DNA from: Cardiobacteriales bacterium
GTDB lineage: Bacteria; Pseudomonadota; Gammaproteobacteria; Cardiobacteriales; Wohlfahrtiimonadaceae
DNA: 10,979 nucleotides
Reading direction: 5' to 3'
Assembly: GCA_030150565.1 (NCBI GenBank)
Contig: JASLFR010000049.1
Coordinates: 1-10,979, forward strand
Below, piece after piece: positions 1 through 6,060 of this stretch; the first letter of the stretch is position 1; each line of letters starts with the position of its first letter. Under the pieces are notes generated by a model. That model worked only from the letters and a program-made list of their open reading frames with translations, was not told the origin of the DNA and searched no databases. A program made the translations under genes and the position numbers.

Positions 1-263
1 TCTTTATTACAATTACCTGTACTATCGGCTTTATCTTGAGCTTCTTAGGCTTTACGAAGATTGTAGGCTACTTCTACCCCTTCATCGGCTACGTTGGTAT
101 CTTCCTTATGGGTATGCTCTTCTACGCACCCTATAAGTTGCACCAATTACGTGAAGCGGGAACCCCCCGTGGAACGCTCCCCACTCAAGATGAGATCGAT
201 GCGGCAAGAGCAGCAGCAAGAGCTGAAAAGTTAGCCGCTAAAGAGCGAAATCGAGCGCTCTAA
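1..263 (+). CDS. C-terminal end of an integral membrane transporter (partial)
   Basis: An open frame enters from the left edge (first full codon at 3) and ends at TAA 261-263. It encodes about 86 residues. The first part is strongly hydrophobic, with two likely membrane segments: one at the very start, and a second containing YFYPFIGYVGIFLMGMLF. It ends in a charged, alanine-rich cytoplasmic tail (AARAAARAEKLAAKERNRAL). The pattern of a last helix around 'KIVGYFYPFIGYVG' followed by a short charged tail recalls YkvI-like or amino-acid carrier proteins, but this is a weak recollection from a fragment. A TTG at 36 lies inside the frame and is not the real start, because the frame and the hydrophobic pattern continue upstream. 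A terminator follows 28 bases downstream. That it is a coding region is fairly sure; the substrate and family are not. Confidence 0.8.
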   Translation, partial: FITITCTIGFILSFLGFTKIVGYFYPFIGYVGIFLMGMLFYAPYKLHQLREAGTPRGTLPTQDEIDAARAAARAEKLAAKERNRAL

Positions 264-290
264 AGAGTCTTTAGAGAGATTAAAATATTA

Positions 291-320
291 AAGGAGGACT
301 TCCCTGAAGTCCTCTTTTTT
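291..320 (+). terminator. Rho-independent terminator of the transporter gene
   Basis: GAGGACTT (294-301) pairs perfectly with AAGTCCTC (307-314) across a CCCTG loop. It is followed by six T residues (315-320). It sits just after the TAA at 261-263 and is correctly oriented to end the plus-strand transcript. Confidence 0.88.
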
Positions 321-561
321 ATTGCGCTTACTAAAGCAAGCGCGATCACTAAAATGGGATCAAGTCAATTTAACTAAAATAGAAGCCCCTATTACCCCTC
401 TAACTACCCTCTAGTTGCGGTTTACAGAACGATCCTCTATACCCCTATTAAGAGAGTAAGAGAGAGGCTTTAAAGGGCCAATATCCCCTATCATCCTCAT
501 AGAAGTGAAAAGTAATTTACGATCAGCTCTTAATCCCCTCTTTTAACCAACATTCTTAACT

Positions 562-592
562 AAAAAAACGCCCCGATCGATGATCGAGGCGT
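562..592 (-). terminator. Rho-independent terminator of the aminotransferase-mmsA unit
   Basis: On the minus strand, 592-582 pairs with 578-568 to give an 11-bp stem around a 3-base loop. One pair (573/587) is a G-U wobble in the minus-strand RNA but would be a C-A mismatch on the plus strand, which fixes the orientation. Seven A residues on the plus strand (562-568) become the U-tract. It lies about 30 bases past the mmsA stop codon. Confidence 0.88.
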
Positions 593-622
593 CTCTCTAA
601 TAGAATTAAAATCGCTTATATA

Positions 623-2119
623 TTAGAGCGTCGGCATAGAGAATTGGCTCCCCTCACGAACACCTGATGAAGGCCAGCGCTGCGTAATCGCTTTACGACG
701 AGTGTAGAAACGGACTCCATCAGGACCATACATATGGAGATCCCCAAAGAGTGAACGCTTCCAACCTCCGAAACTATGGTACGCCACAGGAACAGGGAGC
801 GGGATATTGATCCCCACCATGCCCACCTGAACATTGTCGTAGAAGTAGCGCGCCGCTTCCCCATCACGGGTATAGATACAGGTACCGTTTCCATACTCAT
901 GATCGTTAATCAGCTTGAGCGCCTCCTCCATCGTATTGACACGGATCACCTGAAGAACAGGGCCGAAAATCTCTGCCTTATAGCTCTCCATTTCAGGTGT
1001 CACATTATCGATTAAGGTAGCACCAACGAAGAAACCGTTCTCATACCCTTCAACTTTGTAGTTACGGCCATCAACAACGATCTTCGCACCCGCCTCTTCT
1101 GCGCTTGTAATGTGCCCTTCAACCTTCTCTTTATGCTCTTTGGTGATAACGGGACCAAAATCATTCTCATTATCGGAGTATGCTCCAAGTTTGAGCCCCT
1201 TCATCGCTTCACTCATCTGAGCGATCAATTTATCCCCCATCTCATCACCAACAGTAACTGCTACAGAGAGCGCCATACAACGCTCACCCGATGAGCCAAA
1301 TGCCGCACCTAAGAGGGAGTTTACAACATTATCGAGATCCGCATCAGGCATCACAATCGCATGATTTTTCGCTCCTCCTAACGCTTGGCAACGTTTACCA
1401 TTCGCTGCAGAGGTGCTGTAGATATACTCAGCAATTGGGGTCGATCCTACAAAGCTAACCGCTTGAATGCGGGGATCGTGGAGAAGAGTATCAACCGCCT
1501 CTTTATCTCCATTCACAACATTTAATACCCCTTCAGGAAGCCCCGCTTCATAGAGAAGCTCAGCAATATAGAGGGATGAGGAGGGATCACGCTCAGAGGG
1601 TTTTAAGACAAAGGTATTTCCACAAACAATCGCCATTGGGAACATCCAGAGCGGAACCATAACGGGGAAGTTGAAAGGGGTAATCCCTGCAACAACACCT
1701 AAGGGTTGATGATCGCTCCACGCATCAATATTGGTTCCTACATCTTTACTAAACTCACCTTTGAGCAATTCAGGAGCTCCACAGGCGTACTCAACATTCT
1801 CAATGCCTCGTTGCAATTCGCCAAGCGCATCGTGATGAATCTTTCCATGCTCCTCCCCAATCATTGAGGCGATCTTATCGGCGTTTTGCTCCAGTAACTC
1901 TTTAAAGCGGAACATCACACGTGCTCGGCGCATCGGTGGCGTCGCTCTCCACGCAGGAAACGCTTTTTCAGCAGCGGCAATCGCCTCCTCTACCGTCGCT
2001 TTTGAGGCGAGTGACACACGCTTTGATACCTCCCCTGTTGAGGGGTTATAAACATCCTGTTGACGACCTGATGAATCAGAAACACGTACACCATTAATTA
2101 AATGTCCTACTACTTCCAT
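623..2119 (-). CDS. mmsA: CoA-acylating methylmalonate-semialdehyde dehydrogenase
   Basis: This 498-residue protein belongs to the aldehyde dehydrogenase superfamily, MmsA/IolA branch. The family oxidises methylmalonate semialdehyde or malonate semialdehyde with NAD+ and CoA, releasing CO2 or bicarbonate and giving propionyl-CoA or acetyl-CoA. Visible features are the nucleotide-binding core GITPFNFPVMVPLW (about 145-158), the LKPSE lysine (K173), and the catalytic cysteine in GSSGERCMALS (C281). The segment QALGGAKNH (245-253) lacks the glutamate general base of hydrolytic aldehyde dehydrogenases, as expected for the CoA-acylating branch. Late signatures are EIFGPVLQV and the C-terminal SMPTL. 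Length is typical. The ATG at 2117-2119 is preceded by AAGGAG with about 7 bases of spacing. It lies 83 bases after the aminotransferase gene on the same strand, which supports joint omega-amino-acid breakdown. Family identity is firm. The in vivo substrate (malonate versus methylmalonate semialdehyde) is inferred. Confidence 0.94.
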   Translation of the reverse strand: MEVVGHLINGVRVSDSSGRQQDVYNPSTGEVSKRVSLASKATVEEAIAAAEKAFPAWRATPPMRRARVMFRFKELLEQNADKIASMIGEEHGKIHHDALGELQRGIENVEYACGAPELLKGEFSKDVGTNIDAWSDHQPLGVVAGITPFNFPVMVPLWMFPMAIVCGNTFVLKPSERDPSSSLYIAELLYEAGLPEGVLNVVNGDKEAVDTLLHDPRIQAVSFVGSTPIAEYIYSTSAANGKRCQALGGAKNHAIVMPDADLDNVVNSLLGAAFGSSGERCMALSVAVTVGDEMGDKLIAQMSEAMKGLKLGAYSDNENDFGPVITKEHKEKVEGHITSAEEAGAKIVVDGRNYKVEGYENGFFVGATLIDNVTPEMESYKAEIFGPVLQVIRVNTMEEALKLINDHEYGNGTCIYTRDGEAARYFYDNVQVGMVGINIPLPVPVAYHSFGGWKRSLFGDLHMYGPDGVRFYTRRKAITQRWPSSGVREGSQFSMPTL

Positions 2120-2152
2120 GCTCTACTCCTTTTGGATCAATTATTATTTGAT

Positions 2153-2183
2153 GCTCCACCCTTCGAAGGATGGAGCTTTTTTT
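2153..2183. terminator. Intercistronic hairpin between aminotransferase and mmsA genes
   Basis: The 24-base inverted repeat at 2153-2176 has a GCTCCA/TGGAGC outer stem and a CCTT/AAGG inner stem. It is followed on the plus strand by seven T residues (2177-2183). In the direction of the genes (minus) the stem is better, because a C-A mismatch becomes U-G, but no U-tract follows. It may be an mRNA-processing or stability hairpin that sets the ratio of the two enzymes, or a block to antisense transcription entering from the mmsA side. Both roles are inferred. Confidence 0.5.
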
Positions 2184-2202
2184 ATTATGAAATGATTTTA
2201 TC

Positions 2203-3522
2203 TTACTTGTAATACTTCTCTTGTGCGGTTGCGAGCACGGCATCGTAAATCTTGAGTGCCTGCTTCACCTCCTCTTCCGAAACATTACAAGGGGGGGCAA
2301 CATGAATACGATTATCTGCAATAAAGGGGAGTAAGCCTCGCTCTAATAGATCTGCTTTGATGCTATTCATCGCCTCGGTTGAGAGGAGTGCTTTACTCTC
2401 CCGATCGCTCACAAGCTCAAGCGCCCAGAAGACCGCACGACCACGAAGATCCCCAACGATCGGATATTTATCTGCAAGCTCTTTTAAACCTTTCGCTAAT
2501 ACACCGTTGCCCACTTCAGCTGCATTCTCAACGACTCTCTCCTCCTCCATCACATTGATGGTGGCAGTAATCGTCGACATCGCTAACGGATGCCCCGAAT
2601 AGGTCATACCGCCAAAGAACATCTTATCGTCATAATATTTGGTGATATGCTCAGGAATAATGACACCACCAGCGGGGACGTAACCAGAGTTCACCCCTTT
2701 AGCAAAGGTGATTAAATCTGGTGTTAAATCGTAATCTTCAAATGCAAACCAAGTCCCTAAACGGCCAAAGCCTGCCATCACCTCATCCATAATCATCAAG
2801 ATGCCAAACTCATCACAAAGCTTACGCACCCCCTCCATATACCCTTTAGGAGGAACGATCACCCCTGCCGTTCCTGGCACACTCTCAAGCAAAATAGCGG
2901 CAATTCCTGCAGCGCCCTCCGCCTCAATCACACGGCGAAGATGGTGCAGCGCGCGCTCACACTCCTCCTCCTCTGTCGTCGCCCAAAATTCAGAGCGGTA
3001 GAGATAGGGGTTGAAGAAGCGAGCGTGTCCACGAGAGAACTCATTAGGAACACGGCGATAATCTCCTGTTGCGGCAATCGCAGAACCAGTATTTCCATGA
3101 TATGAGCGGTACGCTGAGAGAATTTTATCCCGTCCTGTATAGGCTCGAGCGATACGAATCGCATTCTCATTTGCATCAGCCCCCGCATTGGTGAAGAAGA
3201 CCTTCTTAAAATTAGAAGGTGCGTGGCGTAAAATCGCCTCCGCCGCCTCTCCACGCGCTAAGTTTGCTGTTGATGGAGCAACCGTCATTAAGATGTCCGC
3301 TTGCTCCTTAAGTTTCTCAATCACCTTAGGGTGTTGATGCCCAATATTGGTATTGACAAGCTGGCTACTAAAATCGAGATACTCTTTCCCTTCAAAATCC
3401 CACATCTTCGTCCCTCTACCAGACTCGATGACTAAAGGATTCAATTTCCCTTGTACGGACCAAGAGTGAAAAACGTGCTCACGATCTAAATCATAAACGT
3501 ATTGATTGGTGATGTTGCTCAT
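2203..3522 (-). CDS. Class III PLP-dependent aminotransferase (omega-amino acid:pyruvate type)
   Basis: This 439-residue cytosolic enzyme of the class III (subgroup II, fold type I) aminotransferases moves an amino group from an omega-amino acid to a keto acid, usually pyruvate. Visible landmarks are a substrate-side N-terminus (YLDFSSQLVNTNIGHQHP, 48-65), the phosphate-binding TNAGADANENAIRIAR (111-126), the YHG motif (141-143), and MDEVMAGFGR with the cofactor aspartate D246. The Schiff-base lysine K275 is in FAKGVNSGYVPAGG, and MTYSGHP lies near 306-312. The ATG at 3520-3522 is preferred over the in-frame TTG at 3537 because the TTG overlaps the GGAGGG ribosome-binding site. Semialdehyde dehydrogenase lies immediately downstream, so the likely substrate is beta-alanine or 3-aminoisobutyrate. 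Taurine or another omega-amine cannot be excluded. The family is sure; the substrate is inferred. Confidence 0.92.
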   Translation of the reverse strand: MSNITNQYVYDLDREHVFHSWSVQGKLNPLVIESGRGTKMWDFEGKEYLDFSSQLVNTNIGHQHPKVIEKLKEQADILMTVAPSTANLARGEAAEAILRHAPSNFKKVFFTNAGADANENAIRIARAYTGRDKILSAYRSYHGNTGSAIAATGDYRRVPNEFSRGHARFFNPYLYRSEFWATTEEEECERALHHLRRVIEAEGAAGIAAILLESVPGTAGVIVPPKGYMEGVRKLCDEFGILMIMDEVMAGFGRLGTWFAFEDYDLTPDLITFAKGVNSGYVPAGGVIIPEHITKYYDDKMFFGGMTYSGHPLAMSTITATINVMEEERVVENAAEVGNGVLAKGLKELADKYPIVGDLRGRAVFWALELVSDRESKALLSTEAMNSIKADLLERGLLPFIADNRIHVAPPCNVSEEEVKQALKIYDAVLATAQEKYYK

Positions 3523-3529
3523 GGATAAG

Positions 3530-3535
3530 CCCTCC
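3530..3535 (-). promoter_or_regulatory. Ribosome-binding site that fixes the aminotransferase start
   Basis: On the minus strand GGAGGG is followed by 7 bases and then the ATG at 3520-3522. A competing in-frame TTG (3535-3537) overlaps this site and has no such site of its own, so the ATG is taken as the start. Confidence 0.75.
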
Positions 3536-3536
3536 A

Positions 3537-3626
3537 ATAATTTTTAATCAATTATGCGCCATCAACTCACCCATTTAAGTGAATTACGGCGCCTCCTTTC
3601 TGGTGTAGCCCCTCTTTTTTAGGGCT
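3537..3626 (-). promoter_or_regulatory. Structured 5' leader of the aminotransferase-mmsA unit
   Basis: Reading the minus strand, a first hairpin pairs AGCCC with GGGCT (3626-3622 with 3611-3607). A second, longer one pairs GCGCC with GGCGC (3592-3588 with 3560-3556). Inside it is a 7-8 bp stem, AATTCAC with GTGAGTT including a G-U pair. A third AT-rich repeat, ATAATT/AATTAT (3555-3550 with 3542-3537), abuts the ribosome-binding site. I do not recognise a known riboswitch consensus. The structure could act as a cis-regulatory RNA or, as DNA, as an operator. Only the pairing potential is seen; regulation is inferred. Confidence 0.4.
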
Positions 3627-3668
3627 CTTATATCAATTTATTTTTTATTATTAAAATGGCGTTATGTA

Positions 3669-3680
3669 TTGATCTATCAA
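3669..3680. promoter_or_regulatory. Palindrome TTGATCTATCAA, possible operator
   Basis: A 5-bp inverted repeat, TTGAT/ATCAA with a 2-base centre, lies between the lipoprotein terminator and the aminotransferase leader. On the minus strand its TTGATA half could also serve as a -35 element, but the best -10 (TTTAAT) is 19 bases away, so the promoter is weakly supported. The half-sites resemble FNR half-sites, but the spacing is 2 rather than 4 and does not fit FNR. Confidence 0.25.
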
Positions 3681-3707
3681 CACTTTCCACCTTTTATAGA
3701 AGGGAAT

Positions 3708-3746
3708 AAAAAAATCCCCTTGTGATTTAGACACTATAGGGGATTT
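3708..3746 (-). terminator. Rho-independent terminator of the lipoprotein gene
   Basis: AAATCCCCT (3712-3720) pairs with AGGGGATTT (3738-3746). The loop contains a small secondary GTG/CAC pairing. On the minus strand the stem is followed by a U-tract from the seven A residues at 3708-3714. It lies 54 bases past the lipoprotein stop codon. Confidence 0.85.
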
Positions 3747-3800
3747 TATTTGATGTCAACAGAAAGCGATGCGTAATTATACGGCATCTAATCGCTCAGA

Positions 3801-4181
3801 TTAACGGCACTTGTGGATCGCTGTTTTGATGGTACGTGCAAGAATTTTATCGCTATGGGGCTCGGGCGTACTGCGGGCATAGGTCCCATTTACTGCAGGA
3901 TAATACTCAACCACAATCCCATTTCGCTCAATCACAGGGCTGCTGATAATAAATCCATTATTGCGCCCCTCTCTGCTTGATGCACCAAGTGCTGCGAGCT
4001 CTGCTACTAAACAGCGTCCATAATCATCCACCATTTTAGGTGATACGAGCTCCGTTCCATCTTCTACTAACGCTCCTACAGGAACATTAGCAGGTGGAAT
4101 ATTGCCCCCCGCTTGTTGCGATGTCGATTGGCACCCCACGATAAAGGTGAGTGCTAATGATAAAGTGAGTAATTTTTTCAC
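3801..4181 (-). CDS. Small predicted lipoprotein of unknown function
   Basis: This 126-residue protein starts at GTG (4179-4181), with GGAG about 6 bases upstream. The N-terminus is a lipoprotein signal: two lysines, a hydrophobic run (LLTLSLALTF) and the lipobox IVGC with C17 as the lipidated residue. Residues 18-35 form a Ser/Gln/Gly/Pro-rich linker. The mature part has two further cysteines, C57 and C125 (next to last). These could form a disulfide holding a small globular domain with a probable beta hairpin (GIVVEYYPAVNGTYAR). No Asp follows C17 (it is Gln), so outer-membrane sorting is expected under the Lol rule. I do not recognise the family. It is a single-gene unit with its own terminator. 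Confidence 0.85.
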   Translation of the reverse strand: MKKLLTLSLALTFIVGCQSTSQQAGGNIPPANVPVGALVEDGTELVSPKMVDDYGRCLVAELAALGASSREGRNNGFIISSPVIERNGIVVEYYPAVNGTYARSTPEPHSDKILARTIKTAIHKCR

Positions 4182-4301
4182 AAAAAACTCCTATGTAAAG
4201 ATCTGCTATTTAATAAAAATCAGATAAAAGAGAGAGCGCTATCTTACCAACCTTTCTGGGAATGTCTACGCCTACGCTCACACTCTTTTGGGGCTATTTT
4301 C

Positions 4302-4344
4302 TTGACCTAGATCAATCTTTATTGAGAGAAGCTCCCCATTTAAT
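4302..4344 (+). promoter_or_regulatory. FNR/ANR-like site with associated -10 box
   Basis: TTGACCTAGATCAA (4302-4315) matches the FNR consensus TTGAT-N4-ATCAA at 9 of 10 defined positions, and the TTGAC half-site is common for ANR proteins. On the plus strand TTTAAT (4339-4344), five of six matches to TATAAT, follows. The predicted start near 4351 puts the site centre about 42 bases upstream, which is the geometry of a class II FNR-activated promoter. Equivalent placement on the minus strand gives no -10 box. The likely target is the KAP gene, with a leader of about 180 bases. This is inferred from sequence alone. Confidence 0.5.
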
Positions 4345-4516
4345 CAGATGTAATTCACCCCATTGAACGATTAAATTTTTTAAAGAGATGATTTATTGGC
4401 GAAAAGATTCCCACTAAAAAAGATTGCTAAAGCCTCCAATATGAAGAATTCTGAAGCTGCATAGCACCCAAATGATGCAAGCAAAAATAATTATAACTAT
4501 AAATAAATGCACCTAT

Positions 4517-4522
4517 AAGGAG
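4517..4522 (+). promoter_or_regulatory. Strong ribosome-binding site for the KAP NTPase reading frame
   Basis: AAGGAG is followed by 7 bases and ATG at 4530-4532. This marks the original start of the KAP gene, even though the frame opened here ends after 41 codons at TGA 4653-4655 unless the A7 frameshift is corrected. Confidence 0.75.
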
Positions 4523-4529
4523 ACGGATT

Positions 4530-5928
4530 ATGTATCACGTACCCCCTCACATTACGTTTGAGTTGAGAGATAACTTCAATCGTAGAGAGATCGCTGAAAA
4601 AAATCATCCAATTAATCGATTCCAATGTAAAAGGGCTCAACCCTCTCTTTATTGATGGAGAGTGGGGATCGGGAAAGTCTGAGTTTTGCCACAAACTCTA
4701 CAATCTTATTGAGGCTAAAGGGTGTGGTACCCCTCTCTACATCAACAGCTTTATGCCTGGACATAAGAATGATGCTTTTATGGCGATCGTTCGGGGAATT
4801 TATGGTCTAATTGAGCGTGAAAGTGATCGAGAAGCTTTTATTGAGAGTAGCTTAAGGTACGTTAAAAATCGCACCTATAGCGAAGTGAATATTGATGAGC
4901 TCTCCCACTCTTTCATCTCACTCGATGAGGAGGCTAACCTCATTCGCTCAACGATTGATCAAAAATTGGCTGATAGAGAGACAAAAGATGAGATCACTCA
5001 AGCGGTACGAAATGCTCTTATCAAATCGGAAGAGGAGATCTATTTTCTCAAGAGCTTTAAAGAGGCGTATAATCGCCGACTCTCCGCCTATTCTGAGAGT
5101 GACCGAGCAGTTGAAGAGTTTCAAAAGGCGATTAAAAGAGTCGCAACTGAAAAGAATCCTCTCATCATCATTATCGATGAACTTGACCGTAGCGAGCCCG
5201 ATTTTGCGCTCACTACCTTAGATCTTGTCAATGATATCTTCGATATTGAACATCTTCACTTTATTCTTGCTGGAAACTCCGCTCAGCTCATTGCGAGCAT
5301 TGAGAATCGTTACGGTAGTACGGTGAATGCTGAAAATTATCTCGATAAATTTATCGGTCACCGCATTATTCTCACAAATATTAGCGATCGTGCCCCTTCA
5401 TTTGCGGATGAGCAATTTATCGATTATCTAAGTGAAACGCTCTTTAAGAGTGATGATCCAGAGGAGCAGCATTGCTTAACCGCACTTCAAAATGCGCTGA
5501 CACCTGCAGAGCAGGAGCTCCTATTGGGGGCATTAACTCTACGTCAACATAAGCGGATTCGTACCTTCCTCTCACTTCTTCACCGTTTAGAACCGATTCC
5601 TGACGCCTCACAATTGAAGGAGGGGGGATCGCCTCGAGCATTCGGTATCCTCTTAGGAGCTATTATTGTGGCGACCTCCCAAAATCAGCGGATCATTCAG
5701 CAAGCGTTGAGCGCTTGTGTCGATCGCAATCTTCTCGCTTCCCTCCTCGGCATTGAGGAGTATTGGGGGCGTCTTGAGAATTGCTGCGAATCAGAACGCT
5801 CTACTCTTGAAGAGAAATTCCGCTCACTGATCGCACTAATGGGGGCGCTCGACAATCACACGATCGAAGGGGATCTGTTAAATTCTGCATTAAAACGTAC
5901 AGTTCGCACCCTTCTTCTAATCGGTTAA
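4530..5928 (+). pseudogene. KAP-family P-loop NTPase, interrupted by a one-base frameshift
   Basis: The frame from ATG 4530 gives 24 residues ending REIAEK, then runs off frame to TGA 4653-4655. Skipping one A in the A7 run at 4597-4603 joins it to the long downstream frame and gives a 465-residue protein. In that numbering Walker A is GEWGSGKS (43-50). Walker B is IIIIDELDR (about 212-220), with the aspartate followed by E-L-D-R as in KAP ATPases. FILAGNSAQLIASIENRYG and YLDKFIGHRI follow. No membrane helices are apparent, unlike many KAP proteins. The downstream frame has a TGA at 4564-4566 and no ATG, GTG or TTG before Walker A. Its first ATG (4753) gives a 391-residue piece without the P-loop, so it would not be an ATPase. 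KAP members include the phage-exclusion protein PifA. Defence is possible here, but no partner gene is visible. The family is fairly sure; the frameshift could be real decay, sequencing error, phase variation or slippage. Confidence 0.8.
4597..4603 (+). repeat. A7 homopolymer at the KAP frameshift
   Basis: Seven A residues (GCTG-A7-TC) sit exactly where the N-terminal and ATPase frames must be joined. Six A residues would read GAA AAA ATC ATC and restore one continuous frame. A runs of this kind are known sites of polymerase slippage and of sequencing error. Confidence 0.8.
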
Positions 5929-5954
5929 TACCCCTCTTCTCTTAACTCACCATT

Positions 5955-5982
5955 AAACGCCTCCCACTAACGAGGCGTTTTT
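5955..5982 (+). terminator. Rho-independent terminator of the KAP gene
   Basis: AAACGCCTC (5955-5963) pairs perfectly with GAGGCGTTT (5972-5980) around an 8-base loop and ends in a five-T run (5978-5982). It lies 26 bases after the KAP stop codon, so yajD is probably transcribed separately. Confidence 0.87.
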
Positions 5983-6060
5983 AGCGCTTACACTTTTTCA
6001 CCATTCTCGTTACACTGCAAAAGATTGAGACTCAAATATGTGCTAATAGGAGCAGAAAAG

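Larger units (their letters stand above)
264..622. other. Intergenic region with no recognisable gene
   Basis: This 359-base gap separates the plus-strand transporter end from the minus-strand mmsA end, so both transcripts converge here. Apart from the two terminators (291-320 and 562-592) I see only weak elements. One is an inverted repeat GCGCTT/AAGCGC (324-329 and 338-343). Another is a short hairpin AACTA/TAGTT (402-406 and 412-416). CCCCT recurs five times between about 384 and 540. No open frame with a ribosome-binding site, no RNA gene and no mobile-element ends were found. Confidence 0.6.
4182..4529. other. Divergent intergenic region upstream of lipoprotein and KAP genes
   Basis: This 348-base gap lies between divergently transcribed genes. 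It contains the FNR-like site and -10 box described separately, an ATCTG/CAGAT inverted repeat near 4202-4226, and an AT-rich stretch (about 4480-4505) with TATAAC and TATAAA that could be alternative -10 boxes for the plus strand, though no good -35 is seen. No convincing gene is present. A 22-codon TTG-initiated frame at 4396-4464 lacks a good ribosome-binding site. Confidence 0.55.

Noticed and set aside
384..540. Five CCCCT occurrences in the first intergenic region, considered as a binding-site array or CRISPR-like repeat
   Set aside because: The spacing is irregular and the repeats are too short. Similar CCCCT runs occur in other gaps of this window.
616..3254. Open frames antisense to or in other frames of mmsA and the aminotransferase gene
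   Set aside because: They are shadows of well-supported genes and show no ribosome-binding sites or recognisable domains.
3537..3626. Known riboswitch in the aminotransferase leader
   Set aside because: Hairpins are visible, but I could not match a glycine, lysine, SAM or guanidine consensus, so only an unnamed structured leader is claimed.
3669..3680. TTGATCTATCAA as an FNR site
   Set aside because: The half-sites are separated by 2 bases, whereas FNR requires 4.
4396..4464. 22-codon TTG-initiated frame (begins MAKRFPLKK) in the KAP leader
   Set aside because: The ribosome-binding site is poor, the start codon is rare and the frame is very short. There is no comparison to support it.
5444..5641. 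Minus-strand 65-residue frame inside the KAP gene
   Set aside because: It is antisense to a conserved domain and has no initiation signal or family resemblance.
4753..5928. Treating ATG 4753 as the true start of the KAP gene
   Set aside because: It removes Walker A, which is clearly encoded just upstream in the same frame, and it has no good ribosome-binding site. The family pattern continues upstream to the A7 tract.
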